This document shows positions 1-6,670 of a stretch of 15,288 bases of DNA, piece after piece. The position numbers were made by a program, and so were the translations under genes. The DNA is from CSSED10-109M sp964349455 (lineage in GTDB: Bacteria > Bacillota_I > Bacilli_A > RF39 > UBA660), in NCBI GenBank assembly GCA_964349455.1, contig CAYGGG010000019.1:1-15288 (forward strand), in the 5' to 3' direction. How positions within the stretch are numbered: position 1 is the first letter of the stretch; every line of letters starts with the position of its first letter. A model generated the notes under the pieces. That model ran no database searches. It saw nothing but the letters and a program-made list of their open reading frames with translations, and had not been told where the DNA came from.

Positions 1-240
1 GATAACAAAAAAAAAGAAATGAATAAGCTTTTGGTTAGCTTTACTATAAAATCACTTGTTTGGTATTTGGTAAGGGAAATTAGTTGTGAATATCATAAAT
101 TAGGCATTAAAGATATATTGAAATATATAGAAAAGATACATGAATATGGTAAAATAAATAAAACCGAAAAATTATATTATAATTTATTTTTATTTTCATA
201 TTATAAATATAAATATTTAAGGAATGGGGTTAAAAAATGA
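1..240 (+). CDS. 3' end of an unidentified gene in the polysaccharide operon (5' truncated by window)
   Basis: The reading frame is open from base 1 through to a TGA at 238-240. An ATG at 19 would give 73 residues, but it has no Shine-Dalgarno site (only an A-run precedes it) and the frame continues upstream without a stop, so this is most likely the C-terminal tail of a longer protein. The visible part is Lys/Tyr-rich and helical-looking, with no recognisable motif. The stop overlaps the next start in an ATGA arrangement (237-240), so the two genes are translationally coupled. Given the neighbours, the C-terminal tail of a family 2 glycosyltransferase is a reasonable guess, because such tails are often basic and poorly conserved. 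This is inference from context only. Confidence 0.5.
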   Translation, partial: DNKKKEMNKLLVSFTIKSLVWYLVREISCEYHKLGIKDILKYIEKIHEYGKINKTEKLYYNLFLFSYYKYKYLRNGVKK

Positions 241-1124
241 ATAGTTTTAGAAGAATGTACATACATAATTTTTTGAATAAGTATATTAGGATTCCAATTT
301 TAGGAGAAACAGGGACAATTAAATATCTATATAAAAAACGCATGGGTGAAAAATTAAATTTAGATAATCCAAAGAAATACAATGAAAAAATTCAAAGAAG
401 AAAACTAGAAAAAAATAACCCTTTATATATTAAATGTGCTGATAAAATAGCTGTGAGAGAATATGTAAAAGAAAAAATAGGCGAAAAATATTTAATCCCT
501 TTATATTTAACAACTGACAAGTTAAGCCTGAAAAATATTGAAGAATTACCGAACTCCTTTATATTAAAAACTAATAATGCTAGTGGAACGAATATTATTG
601 TTTTTGATAAGGAAAAGGAAAATTTAAAAAAAATAATTAAATTAATGAACCGATATATCAAAATTAGGTATGGATATGTTGGATTAGAATTATTTTATAA
701 TAGAATAAAACCTAAAATTATTGCTGAAAAATTAATTTTAAATGAAAACGATGAAATACCCGAGGATTTTAAATTTCATTGTTTTAAAAAGAATGGTGAA
801 TTTAAAATTATTATTACTCATATGTATGATCGATCAACAACTCCGAAAAAAAATGGTTATGATGAGAATTGGAATTTCCTACCTTATGAAATGGGATTTC
901 CAACCGGGAATAAACCGCTTGAAAGACCTAAGGAAATTGGAGAGATGTTAGATATTGTGAAAAAATTAGCTGAGGATTTTGAATATATACGAGTTGATTT
1001 ATATTTGGTGAAAAATAAAATATACTTTGGTGAACTAACAATAACTCCGGGTAGTGGTTATAGTAAATTTAGGCCACCAGAATATGATGAAGTATGGGGT
1101 AGTTATTGGAACCAATTAAATTAA
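237..1124 (+). CDS. TupA-like ATP-grasp protein of surface polymer synthesis
   Basis: A 295-residue protein matching the TupA-like ATP-grasp family, the group that includes TupA of Bacillus teichuronopeptide synthesis. Visible features are a lysine-containing strand KTNNASG at 111-117 (nucleotide-binding loop), E164 in the IIAEKLI strand, DFKFHCF at 177-183, YDENWNFLPY near 208-217, RVDLY at 252-256 and the metal-binding stretch GELTITPGSG at 265-274. These occur in the order usual for ATP-grasp domains, and the length is normal. There is no signal peptide or membrane segment, so it is cytoplasmic. Family members sit in capsule and exopolysaccharide clusters and are thought to make an amide (amino acid or peptide) bond on a surface polymer; the substrate here is unknown. 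The start at 237 overlaps the previous stop. The family call is firm; the acceptor is not. Confidence 0.85.
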   Translation: MNSFRRMYIHNFLNKYIRIPILGETGTIKYLYKKRMGEKLNLDNPKKYNEKIQRRKLEKNNPLYIKCADKIAVREYVKEKIGEKYLIPLYLTTDKLSLKNIEELPNSFILKTNNASGTNIIVFDKEKENLKKIIKLMNRYIKIRYGYVGLELFYNRIKPKIIAEKLILNENDEIPEDFKFHCFKKNGEFKIIITHMYDRSTTPKKNGYDENWNFLPYEMGFPTGNKPLERPKEIGEMLDIVKKLAEDFEYIRVDLYLVKNKIYFGELTITPGSGYSKFRPPEYDEVWGSYWNQLN

Positions 1125-1135
1125 AAGGAGAATTT

Positions 1136-1600
1136 ATGAAAAAAATAATGTTTATAGCAAGTGTTGGAGGTCATCTGACTCAATTATTAGAATTATCAGA
1201 ATTATTTAAACAATATGATTCTGTTTTAATAACGGAAAAAATTGATATTACAAAAGATTTGAAAAAAAAATATAAAACAGAATATTTGATATATGGGTCA
1301 AGAAAATTTATTATTTCGTATATATTTATATTTTTTTATAATGTAATAAAATCTCTCTTTCTTTTTATCAAACACAACCCTCAAATAATAATAACAACTG
1401 GGGCACATACTGCTGTACCATTATGTTATATTGGTTGGTTATTTAGAAGAAAAGTAATTTATATTGAATCATTTGCAAAAAGTAATAAACCTAATTTTTC
1501 AGGTAAAATAATTTATCCAATTGCAAGTGTGGTTGTTGTCCAATGGAAAAGTATGTTAAAACATTATCCAAAGGCTCAATATTGGGGGTGGATTTATTGA
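1136..1600 (+). CDS. Alg14-like membrane-anchoring subunit of a two-part glycosyltransferase
   Basis: A 154-residue protein of the Alg14/EpsE/PssD/Cps14F type, the membrane subunit that recruits a separate catalytic Alg13-like partner to build a UDP-sugar transferase acting on a lipid-linked sugar. Visible: an N-terminal Rossmann strand with GGH at 11-13, a hydrophobic membrane-associating stretch around 58-79, TTGAHTAVP at 87-95 and ESFA at 111-114, all typical of Alg14. The start is the ATG at 1136, seven bases past an AAAAGGAG site (1123-1130); an earlier ATG at 1106 lies inside the previous gene without a suitable site. The TGA stop (1598-1600) overlaps the TTG start of the Alg13-like partner. 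It probably adds the second sugar of the repeat unit; the sugar is unknown. Confidence 0.85.
   Translation: MKKIMFIASVGGHLTQLLELSELFKQYDSVLITEKIDITKDLKKKYKTEYLIYGSRKFIISYIFIFFYNVIKSLFLFIKHNPQIIITTGAHTAVPLCYIGWLFRRKVIYIESFAKSNKPNFSGKIIYPIASVVVVQWKSMLKHYPKAQYWGWIY
1584..1599 (+). promoter_or_regulatory. Shine-Dalgarno site that sets a TTG start for the Alg13-like gene
   Basis: GGGGGTG (1584-1590) lies inside the end of the Alg14-like gene, eight bases from its last core G to the TTG at 1597. It decides the start: the earlier in-frame ATG at 1543 would add unrelated residues encoded antiphase to the upstream gene, and ATG 1612 would cut into the first strand of the fold. Confidence 0.7.
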
Positions 1601-2064
1601 AAATTTTTGTTATGTTAGGAACTCAGAGGCATTCATTTAGAAGATTATTATTGTATATTGAAAAAACGAAAGTAGATGCCGAAATAACTGTTCAAGCTGG
1701 ATTTACAAAATATAAAAGTAAAAAAATGTGTATATTTGACTTTGTAAATGCTGAAGAATTAAATAAATATATAAAAGAAGCGGATATTATTATTACGCAT
1801 GGTGGAACTGGTTCAATTATAACTTCCTTAAAAATGAAGAAGAAAGTTATAGCATGTGCTCGTTTAAAAAAATATCACGAACATATTGACAATCATCAAA
1901 CGGAACTTGTTTCTTTGTTCGCCGAAGAGGGATATGTTTTAGAGTTAAATGAGAATAGTAATCTAGATTTTATAATTGAAAGAATAAAAACCTTTACGCC
2001 AAAAGTGTATATTAGTAATACAAACAATTTTATCAAACAGTTGATAGTGAATATTGAAAATTAA
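1597..2064 (+). CDS. Alg13-like catalytic subunit of a two-part glycosyltransferase
   Basis: A 155-residue GT28 C-terminal-domain protein (Alg13/EpsF/PssE/Cps14G type), the catalytic and UDP-sugar-binding partner of the preceding Alg14-like subunit. From the proposed TTG start it opens with MKIFVMLGTQRHSF, the usual beginning of this family; THGGTGS at 67-73 and EHIDNHQ at 95-101 are the expected nucleotide-sugar contacts. The stop of the upstream gene and this start share the bases TTGA, so translation is coupled and the two subunits should be made in equal amounts. The complex is expected at the inner membrane face, adding a sugar to the undecaprenyl-diphosphate-linked acceptor begun by the TagO-like enzyme encoded downstream. 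The donor sugar cannot be read from the sequence. Confidence 0.85.
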   Translation: MKIFVMLGTQRHSFRRLLLYIEKTKVDAEITVQAGFTKYKSKKMCIFDFVNAEELNKYIKEADIIITHGGTGSIITSLKMKKKVIACARLKKYHEHIDNHQTELVSLFAEEGYVLELNENSNLDFIIERIKTFTPKVYISNTNNFIKQLIVNIEN

Positions 2065-2079
2065 AGAGAAGAGGTTAAT

Positions 2080-3246
2080 ATGAAAATAGCAGTAGCAGGT
2101 TTAGGTTATGTTGGGATATCAAATGCAATTGTTTTAGCACAAAAAAATCTAGTAATTGGATATGACATTGATGAAAAAAAAGTAAAAATGTTGAACGATA
2201 AAATAGCCCCGATTGATGATGAAGAAATGAAAAAATATTTAAAAACTAAATCTTTAAATTTAGAAGCAACAACAGATTATAAAAAGGCATTTCAAGATGC
2301 AAACTATATAATAATTTCAACTCCAACAAATTATGATTCAGATCAAAATTTTTTTGATACATCATTAGTTGAAGATGTAATACAAAAGGTCTTAAAAATA
2401 AACAAAAAATCAATTATGATAATTAAATCAACTGTTCCAGTTGGATTTGTAAAAAATATGGAAAAAAAATATAAAACTAATAATATTATCTTCTCGCCAG
2501 AATTCTTAAGAGAAGGTAGTGCTTTGTTCGATAATCTTCACCCCTCAAGAATAATTATTGGTGAAAAGTCAAAAAGAGGTGAAACCTTTGCAACATTATT
2601 GAAGGAAGGGGCGGTAAAAAAAGATATTTCTATTTTATTTTTAGATTCAACTGAAGCTGAAGCTGTTAAACTATTTGCAAATACATATTTAGCAATGCGA
2701 GTTGCTTTCTTTAATGAATTAGATTCTTATGCTGAAATGAGGGGTCTTGATAGTTTTCAAATAATAAAAGGGGTTTCGCTTGATCCAAGAATAGGTGATT
2801 ATTATAACAATCCCTCCTTTGGATATGGTGGATATTGTCTGCCTAAGGATACAAAACAATTACTTGCTAACTATCGTGATGTTCCTCAGAACATAATGAG
2901 TGCCATTGTTGATGCTAATCGGACAAGAAAGGATCATATAGCTCAAATGATACTAAATAAGAACCCAAGGACAGTTGGAATTTATCGTTTAACAATGAAA
3001 ACGAATTCAGACAATTTCCGGCAATCGGCAATTCAAGGCATTATGAAAAGAATTAAAGCAAAGGGAATCAAAATAATAATTTATGAGCCCACTCTTAAAG
3101 AAAAAGAGTTTTATAATTCTAAGGTGATAAATAAACTAGAAAAATTTAAAAAACAATCAGATGTTATCATAGCAAATCGGATGGAAAAAGAAATAGAGTC
3201 GGTAAAAGAAAAAATATATACTAGGGACATATTTAATAATAATTGA
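2080..3246 (+). CDS. ugd: UDP-glucose 6-dehydrogenase
   Basis: A 388-residue enzyme oxidising UDP-glucose twice with NAD+ to UDP-glucuronate, the precursor of uronic acid-containing polymers. The Rossmann motif GLGYVG is at 7-12, the STVPVG loop at 118-123 and FSPEFLREG at 138-146. K197 and N201 lie in the AVKLFANTYLAMR helix, and the catalytic C253 is in FGYGGYCLPKDTKQL. The C-terminal domain shows VGIYRL and SDNFRQSAIQGIMKRI, close to the short single-domain Ugd of enterobacteria and Gram-positives, which argues for UDP-glucose rather than UDP-ManNAc as substrate. The start at 2080 follows AGAGAAGAGG. It sits between glycosyltransferases and a lipid-carrier transferase, so glucuronate is likely part of the exported polymer. 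The enzyme is cytoplasmic and soluble. Confidence 0.95.
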   Translation: MKIAVAGLGYVGISNAIVLAQKNLVIGYDIDEKKVKMLNDKIAPIDDEEMKKYLKTKSLNLEATTDYKKAFQDANYIIISTPTNYDSDQNFFDTSLVEDVIQKVLKINKKSIMIIKSTVPVGFVKNMEKKYKTNNIIFSPEFLREGSALFDNLHPSRIIIGEKSKRGETFATLLKEGAVKKDISILFLDSTEAEAVKLFANTYLAMRVAFFNELDSYAEMRGLDSFQIIKGVSLDPRIGDYYNNPSFGYGGYCLPKDTKQLLANYRDVPQNIMSAIVDANRTRKDHIAQMILNKNPRTVGIYRLTMKTNSDNFRQSAIQGIMKRIKAKGIKIIIYEPTLKEKEFYNSKVINKLEKFKKQSDVIIANRMEKEIESVKEKIYTRDIFNNN

Positions 3247-3270
3247 AAATTTTTATAGGAGGTTTAATAA

Positions 3271-4305
3271 ATGCAAGGTGTTTTATCTGAAACTTTAAAA
3301 ATAATAATATTTGCTTTTTTAGCGGTCATTGTTGCAGTACCATATATAAAAAAAGTTGCTATTAAAATTGGTGCTGTTGATGAACCGAACAAAAGAAAAG
3401 TTCACAAAAAAACAACCCCTAGACTAGGAGGATTAGCAATATACTTATCTTTTTTGCTATCATACCTAGTTTTCAGCGAGCCCAACACAATTATGAATGC
3501 AATCTTAATCGCTACTTTTTTAATTATATTAGTTGGTATTGTGGATGATATTAAACCATTAGCCGTTAATATTAAATTTCTAGTTCAAATAATTGCTGCC
3601 TTAGTATTAGTATTATATGGTGAATTATTAATTGAATTTATTGAGATTTTTGGAAACTATATTGAATTTGGTTGGTGGGCTTATCCAATAACAATATTTT
3701 TTATTTTATTGTGTATTAATTGTTTAAACTTTATCGATGGTTTAGATGGTTTAGCAGCTGGTGTATCATCAATATATTTTATTACAATCATGATAATTTC
3801 AATTATCATGGCAAATTATAATATTAGTTTTTTGATAACAACAATTATGCTAGGTGCAACATTAGGTTTTTTAGTATACAATTTTAATCCAGCTTCCATT
3901 TTTATGGGAGATACCGGTTCAACTTTTTTAGGACTAATCATTGCTTCAATAACATTATTAGGTTTTAAAACGGTAACTTTAACTTCTTTATTTATTCCAA
4001 TTACACTTCTATTAATTCCAATTTTGGACACATTTTTAGCAGTTGGAAGACGAAAAATAAAAGGCCAAAAAATTACAGCCCCAGATAAGTATCATATTCA
4101 TCATCAATTACTAAATAAAAATATCTCACACCGAAATGTGGTATTGATTATTTATTTAATAAACGGTCTGTTTTCTTTATCAATTATTTTATTTATGTTA
4201 GAATATATAATCTATAGTTATATTTTATATTTAATTTTATTGTTTGTTATTTCATTATTTATCGTAAAAACAGAAGTTTTATTTAAAAAAGGAGTAGAAA
4301 AATGA
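3271..4305 (+). CDS. tagO: Undecaprenyl-phosphate sugar-1-phosphate transferase (TagO/WecA type)
   Basis: A 344-residue polytopic membrane enzyme of the MraY/WecA/TagO family that moves a sugar-1-phosphate, usually GlcNAc-1-P, from UDP to undecaprenyl phosphate, starting a wall polymer or polysaccharide. Visible motifs in order: KRKVHKKTTPRLGGL at 41-55, VDD at 91-93 (metal/nucleotide site), NCLNFIDGLDGL at 150-161, the catalytic-loop FMGDTGS at 211-217, D253, and HIHH at 275-278, which marks the WecA/TagO branch rather than MraY. About ten or eleven hydrophobic helices are apparent. The start follows TAGGAGG at a normal distance. Its stop overlaps the next start (ATGA, 4302-4305). It competes with peptidoglycan synthesis for the lipid carrier that uppP and popT, later in this window, recycle. 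TagO versus WecA naming depends on the unseen polymer. Confidence 0.9.
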   Translation: MQGVLSETLKIIIFAFLAVIVAVPYIKKVAIKIGAVDEPNKRKVHKKTTPRLGGLAIYLSFLLSYLVFSEPNTIMNAILIATFLIILVGIVDDIKPLAVNIKFLVQIIAALVLVLYGELLIEFIEIFGNYIEFGWWAYPITIFFILLCINCLNFIDGLDGLAAGVSSIYFITIMIISIIMANYNISFLITTIMLGATLGFLVYNFNPASIFMGDTGSTFLGLIIASITLLGFKTVTLTSLFIPITLLLIPILDTFLAVGRRKIKGQKITAPDKYHIHHQLLNKNISHRNVVLIIYLINGLFSLSIILFMLEYIIYSYILYLILLFVISLFIVKTEVLFKKGVEK

Positions 4306-5039
4306 AATGTATTTTATTAGCAGCTGGTTATGCGACAAGATTGTCACCATTAACTGATAATTTTCCCAAACCATTATTAGAAATTGAAGAAGGAAAATCA
4401 ATTATCGATTATATTGTTGATGAAGTAAATACTTTAAAGGAAGTTGATCAAATACTAATTGTAACGAATAATCGTTATTACAAGCATTTTGTTGATTACG
4501 AAGAAACCCGAAATAACTTAAAACAGATTATTGTTGTAAATGATCATACAAATTCGAATGATGATCGCTTAGGAGCAATTGGTGATATTAACTTTGTTAT
4601 AAAAGAACTAAAATTAAATGACGATTTATTAATAATTGCCGGTGATAGTTTATTTAAATTTAAATTAAGTAAATTTGTTGAATTTTATCATCAAGTAAAT
4701 GGACCAGTAATTGTTTGTAAAATAAATAATGATTATGAAGCTTTAAAAAGCTTTGCCGTTGTTTCTTTAGATGAAAATAAAAAAATCACAAACTTAATAG
4801 AAAAACCAGAAGAACCACCTTCAAATCTTGCCGGATATGCGGTTTATTTATATCCAAAAGAAGTTATTCCAATGATTCAAACATATCTAGATGAAGGCCA
4901 TAAACCAGATGCACCAAGTTATTTAACTGAATATATATATCAAAGAATTCCATCATATGGATTTGTTTTTGAAGAAGATTTTTATGATGTTGGTAGTCAT
5001 GAATCATTAGCTTTAGTCAGAAAAAAATATCAACAATAA
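4302..5039 (+). CDS. Sugar-1-phosphate nucleotidylyltransferase
   Basis: A 245-residue NTP-transferase-fold protein that makes a nucleotide sugar from a sugar-1-phosphate and an NTP. The N-terminal signature LAAGYATRLSPLT with PKPLL (positions 6-26) binds the nucleotide, AGD at 113-115 supplies the metal-binding aspartate, and EKP at 167-169 plus YDVGSHESL at 228-236 (second metal aspartate D229) complete the family pattern. The glycine-rich loop reads GYATRL rather than GxGTRL, as in the shorter thymidylyl-, uridylyl- and cytidylyltransferase relatives such as MurU or LicC-like enzymes, so the exact NTP and sugar are open. It is shorter than GalU/RfbA enzymes and lacks their C-terminal helical extension. 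It is coupled to the transferase upstream and is cytoplasmic. Confidence 0.8.
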   Translation: MKCILLAAGYATRLSPLTDNFPKPLLEIEEGKSIIDYIVDEVNTLKEVDQILIVTNNRYYKHFVDYEETRNNLKQIIVVNDHTNSNDDRLGAIGDINFVIKELKLNDDLLIIAGDSLFKFKLSKFVEFYHQVNGPVIVCKINNDYEALKSFAVVSLDENKKITNLIEKPEEPPSNLAGYAVYLYPKEVIPMIQTYLDEGHKPDAPSYLTEYIYQRIPSYGFVFEEDFYDVGSHESLALVRKKYQQ

Positions 5040-5056
5040 AATGTCAGGGGGGCGAA

Positions 5057-5539
5057 ATGAAAAAACAAGATATAATTGCATGGACTTTAGTCGCATTAAA
5101 TACATCGGCTTTGTTTTATGCATCATCACAATCAGTTGAAAAATCAAGACAATCAAGCGATAAAGTAACCCAATTGATTGTTCGAACGGTAGAAGAAGTC
5201 TATCCGGAAATAAGAGAAGAAATTAATTATCGTGATTTACATCGTAATGTCCGAAAAAGTTCACATTATGTGTTATATATGATGCTTGGTTATTTAATGG
5301 CGAATGCTTTTAGAAAAAGAGGAGAAGAAAAATTAGCATATTCATTATTAATTTGTATGTTAATTTCGATTATCGATGAAACATATCAATTACAAATTGT
5401 TGGACGAGGTGGCGAATTAAATGATGTTGTAATTGATACAATTGGATCAGCAACTGGAATCGGATTAAATAAGGTTGTTTGTAATGTAAAACAAAAACTT
5501 CCCAACAATCAATTGACAATTAAACAAAAAATGCTATAA
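5057..5539 (+). CDS. VanZ-like membrane protein
   Basis: A 160-residue integral membrane protein of the VanZ-like family. It has an N-terminal hydrophobic segment (about 7-22), a charged extracytoplasmic-type stretch (25-65), SHYVLYMMLGYLMA (69-82) with the conserved H70, a helix ending in DETYQ (107-111), GRGGELNDVVIDTIGS (116-131) and a final helix. The His, Asp-Glu and GR...D...D residues are the family's conserved set. The biochemical role is unsettled; VanZ itself gives low-level teicoplanin resistance, and relatives are common next to envelope polysaccharide genes. The start at 5057 follows a G-rich AGGGGGG site. The gene closes the polysaccharide operon, and its last codons contain the promoter of the following RNA gene: the -10 hexamer overlaps the TAA stop. 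Confidence 0.8.
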   Translation: MKKQDIIAWTLVALNTSALFYASSQSVEKSRQSSDKVTQLIVRTVEEVYPEIREEINYRDLHRNVRKSSHYVLYMMLGYLMANAFRKRGEEKLAYSLLICMLISIIDETYQLQIVGRGGELNDVVIDTIGSATGIGLNKVVCNVKQKLPNNQLTIKQKML

Positions 5540-5540
5540 T
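5513..5540 (+). promoter_or_regulatory. Promoter of the large structured RNA
   Basis: TTGACA (5513-5518), a 16-base spacer and TATAAT (5535-5540), with a TGC triplet just before the -10 (extended -10). Both hexamers are perfect consensus, the strongest promoter in the window. It lies wholly inside the 3' end of the VanZ-like gene. Expected transcription start is near 5547, exactly where the closing helix of the RNA begins. Confidence 0.85.
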
Positions 5541-5763
5541 GTAATTGAAATGGCGCATTATTCTAGTCATTTAATATTATGAAGGTGGGCCTAAAAATCC
5601 ATCAAACAGCACGCTATGAAGCTTTTATTGCTTGCTTCTTACGCCCAGTAGGGGGTGGGTTTTAAAAGAAAGAATTTATGGGCGTTCGTAATGGCATACG
5701 GGCCCGTTCCATTAATTCGTTGAGACCTAGTTCCGTATACAAGATCTTGGCAATTAGGTTTAG

Positions 5764-5785
5764 ATTAAAGAGTCTACTCTTTAAT
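5764..5785 (+). other. Nine-base-pair hairpin inside the structured RNA
   Basis: ATTAAAGAG (5764-5772), loop TCTA, CTCTTTAAT (5777-5785). A perfect stem with no T-run after it, so it is an RNA structural element rather than a terminator. Confidence 0.7.
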
Positions 5786-5829
5786 GTTGCTGGCCTTGCG
5801 TGAATAGTGGGGATAGTTGTTTAAATCAT

Positions 5830-5849
5830 CTTTTAAAGGCCTTTAAAAG
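5830..5849. repeat. 20-base perfect palindrome inside the structured RNA
   Basis: Bases 5830-5849 are a perfect palindrome centred on AAAGGCCTTT. As RNA it could fold on itself only by giving up the central pairs as a loop, but it could pair fully between two RNA copies. No transposon or terminator features are nearby. Confidence 0.7.
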
Positions 5850-6113
5850 TTGGCTATTGCGATTTGAAACATTATTTGCAACAAAGGATTAATAATATCA
5901 TAAATGTCGAGGAAATCTCCTAGAGTGTTTGGTAAAATGGAGTTACAGTGTGTACTAAGTGGTAATCAAGTTATGTAATTGGTAACAATGCATTGGTTTT
6001 TTTAAAGGGGAACCGCTCTCATGGTAACGTGAAGTAAAAACTAGGGAAATCCTACTTGACCTAAGGCGCAAAGTTAACCGTTTTGTCGCCATTTCATTTA
6101 ATAAAGGAGTAAC

Positions 6114-6644
6114 ATGAAAAAAATAAAACATGATTGGATTTTAAAAGCAACTTTAATTAGCTTTTTAATTTCACTTTTTTTTACTAGTTTGTCAGAAATA
6201 GTGTTATCACAGTTAAATTTAGTAATTGCTTTTTTTCTTTTACTGTCAATTATACTTATTGGAATTATGGCAGATATTATTGGTGTGGCTGTTACTGCGG
6301 CTAATAAAAGAGCATTTAATTCTATGGCTGCCAAAAAAATATCAGGAAGTCGAATTGCAATTGACTTAATTAGTAACGCCCCAAAAGTAAATTCAATTTT
6401 TAACGATATTATTGGTGATGTATGTAATATAATTTCAGGAACAATTGGCATTATAATTGCTTTAACAATTTATAATAAATATGGTTTTAATTTATTTGCC
6501 GCAACTCTTTTAGTAACATCACTTATTGCTTCAATTACAATTGGTGGGAAAGCTTTAGGTAAGGAAATAGCAATTAAGAATAATATTAAAATATTATTGC
6601 ATTTTTCAAAAATTTTAATAGTTTTTAAAAAAGAAAAATTATGA
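6114..6644 (+). CDS. oapA: OapA-like membrane protein, partner of OLE RNA
   Basis: A 176-residue integral membrane protein. Hydrophobic segments lie at about 9-29, 34-62, 99-119 and 126-145, with basic N- and C-terminal tails. The core DIIGVAVTAANKRAFNSMAA (54-73), then KKISGSR, NAPKVNSIFNDIIGDV with two close aspartates (D98, D102), and SITIGGKALGK (140-150) match what I recall of the OapA family, often automatically labelled CorB-like or CNNM/DUF21-type because part of it resembles that Mg/Co transporter membrane domain. Known OapA binds OLE RNA and holds it at the membrane, and the complex is linked to tolerance of stresses such as short alcohols, cold and Mg imbalance. The start follows AAAGGAG, six bases before the ATG, only 18 bases after the RNA's closing helix. 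The call is supported by both sequence and position. Confidence 0.8.
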   Translation: MKKIKHDWILKATLISFLISLFFTSLSEIVLSQLNLVIAFFLLLSIILIGIMADIIGVAVTAANKRAFNSMAAKKISGSRIAIDLISNAPKVNSIFNDIIGDVCNIISGTIGIIIALTIYNKYGFNLFAATLLVTSLIASITIGGKALGKEIAIKNNIKILLHFSKILIVFKKEKL

Positions 6645-6650
6645 TATAAT
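6642..6650 (+). promoter_or_regulatory. Extended -10 promoter for rubrerythrin
   Basis: TGA-TATAAT, where the TGA is also the stop codon of the oapA-like gene. The -35 position (6622-6627) is only T-rich. An imperfect operator-like inverted repeat, AATTAT-GAT-ATAATT (6637-6651), overlaps it. Confidence 0.6.
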
Positions 6651-6670
6651 TAAAAAAAGGAGGTTAGAAA

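Larger units (their letters stand above)
5547..6096 (+). ncRNA. ole: Large structured RNA, probable OLE RNA
   Basis: About 550 bases with no protein gene, visibly more GC-rich than the surroundings. The ends pair perfectly: GAAATGGCG (5547-5555) with CGCCATTTC (6087-6095), plus a flanking T-A pair, giving a 10-bp closing helix. Inside are local helices: 5587-5590/5643-5646, AATCCA/TGGGTT (5596-5601/5656-5661), GAAGC/GCTTC (5618-5622/5634-5638), a hairpin with stem 5684-5690/5697-5703, the hairpin 5764-5785 with a 9-bp stem, and a 20-base palindrome (5830-5849). The downstream gene encodes an OapA-like protein, the established membrane partner of OLE RNA, and OLE RNAs are about 600 bases and lie directly upstream of oapA. 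I assign OLE from size, structure and this partner; I could not run a covariance search. ROOL or an undescribed class is the alternative. Confidence 0.75.

Noticed and set aside
1543..1600. Frameshift splitting a single Alg14-Alg13 fusion gene
   Set aside because: The junction has a proper stop, an overlapping start and a strong Shine-Dalgarno site, as is usual for this two-gene pair in bacteria.
5547..6096. The large RNA as RNase P RNA, tmRNA or a ribosomal fragment
   Set aside because: A GAGGAAA-like string occurs near 5909 but the other RNase P conserved blocks are missing; there is no tag-peptide frame or tRNA-like CCA end for tmRNA; no rRNA signature strings were recognised.
5547..6096. 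The large RNA as ROOL or GOLLD
   Set aside because: Size alone would allow it, but those RNAs are typically linked to prophage or tRNA arrays, whereas this one directly precedes an OapA-like gene. Not fully excluded without a model search.
6098..6451. Open frame on the minus strand opposite the oapA-like gene
   Set aside because: It mirrors the membrane-protein codons, has no promoter or ribosome site, and overlaps a far better supported gene.
6637..6651. PerR box at the rubrerythrin promoter
   Set aside because: The repeat is out of phase with the TTATAATnATTATAA consensus and mismatches most of its positions.
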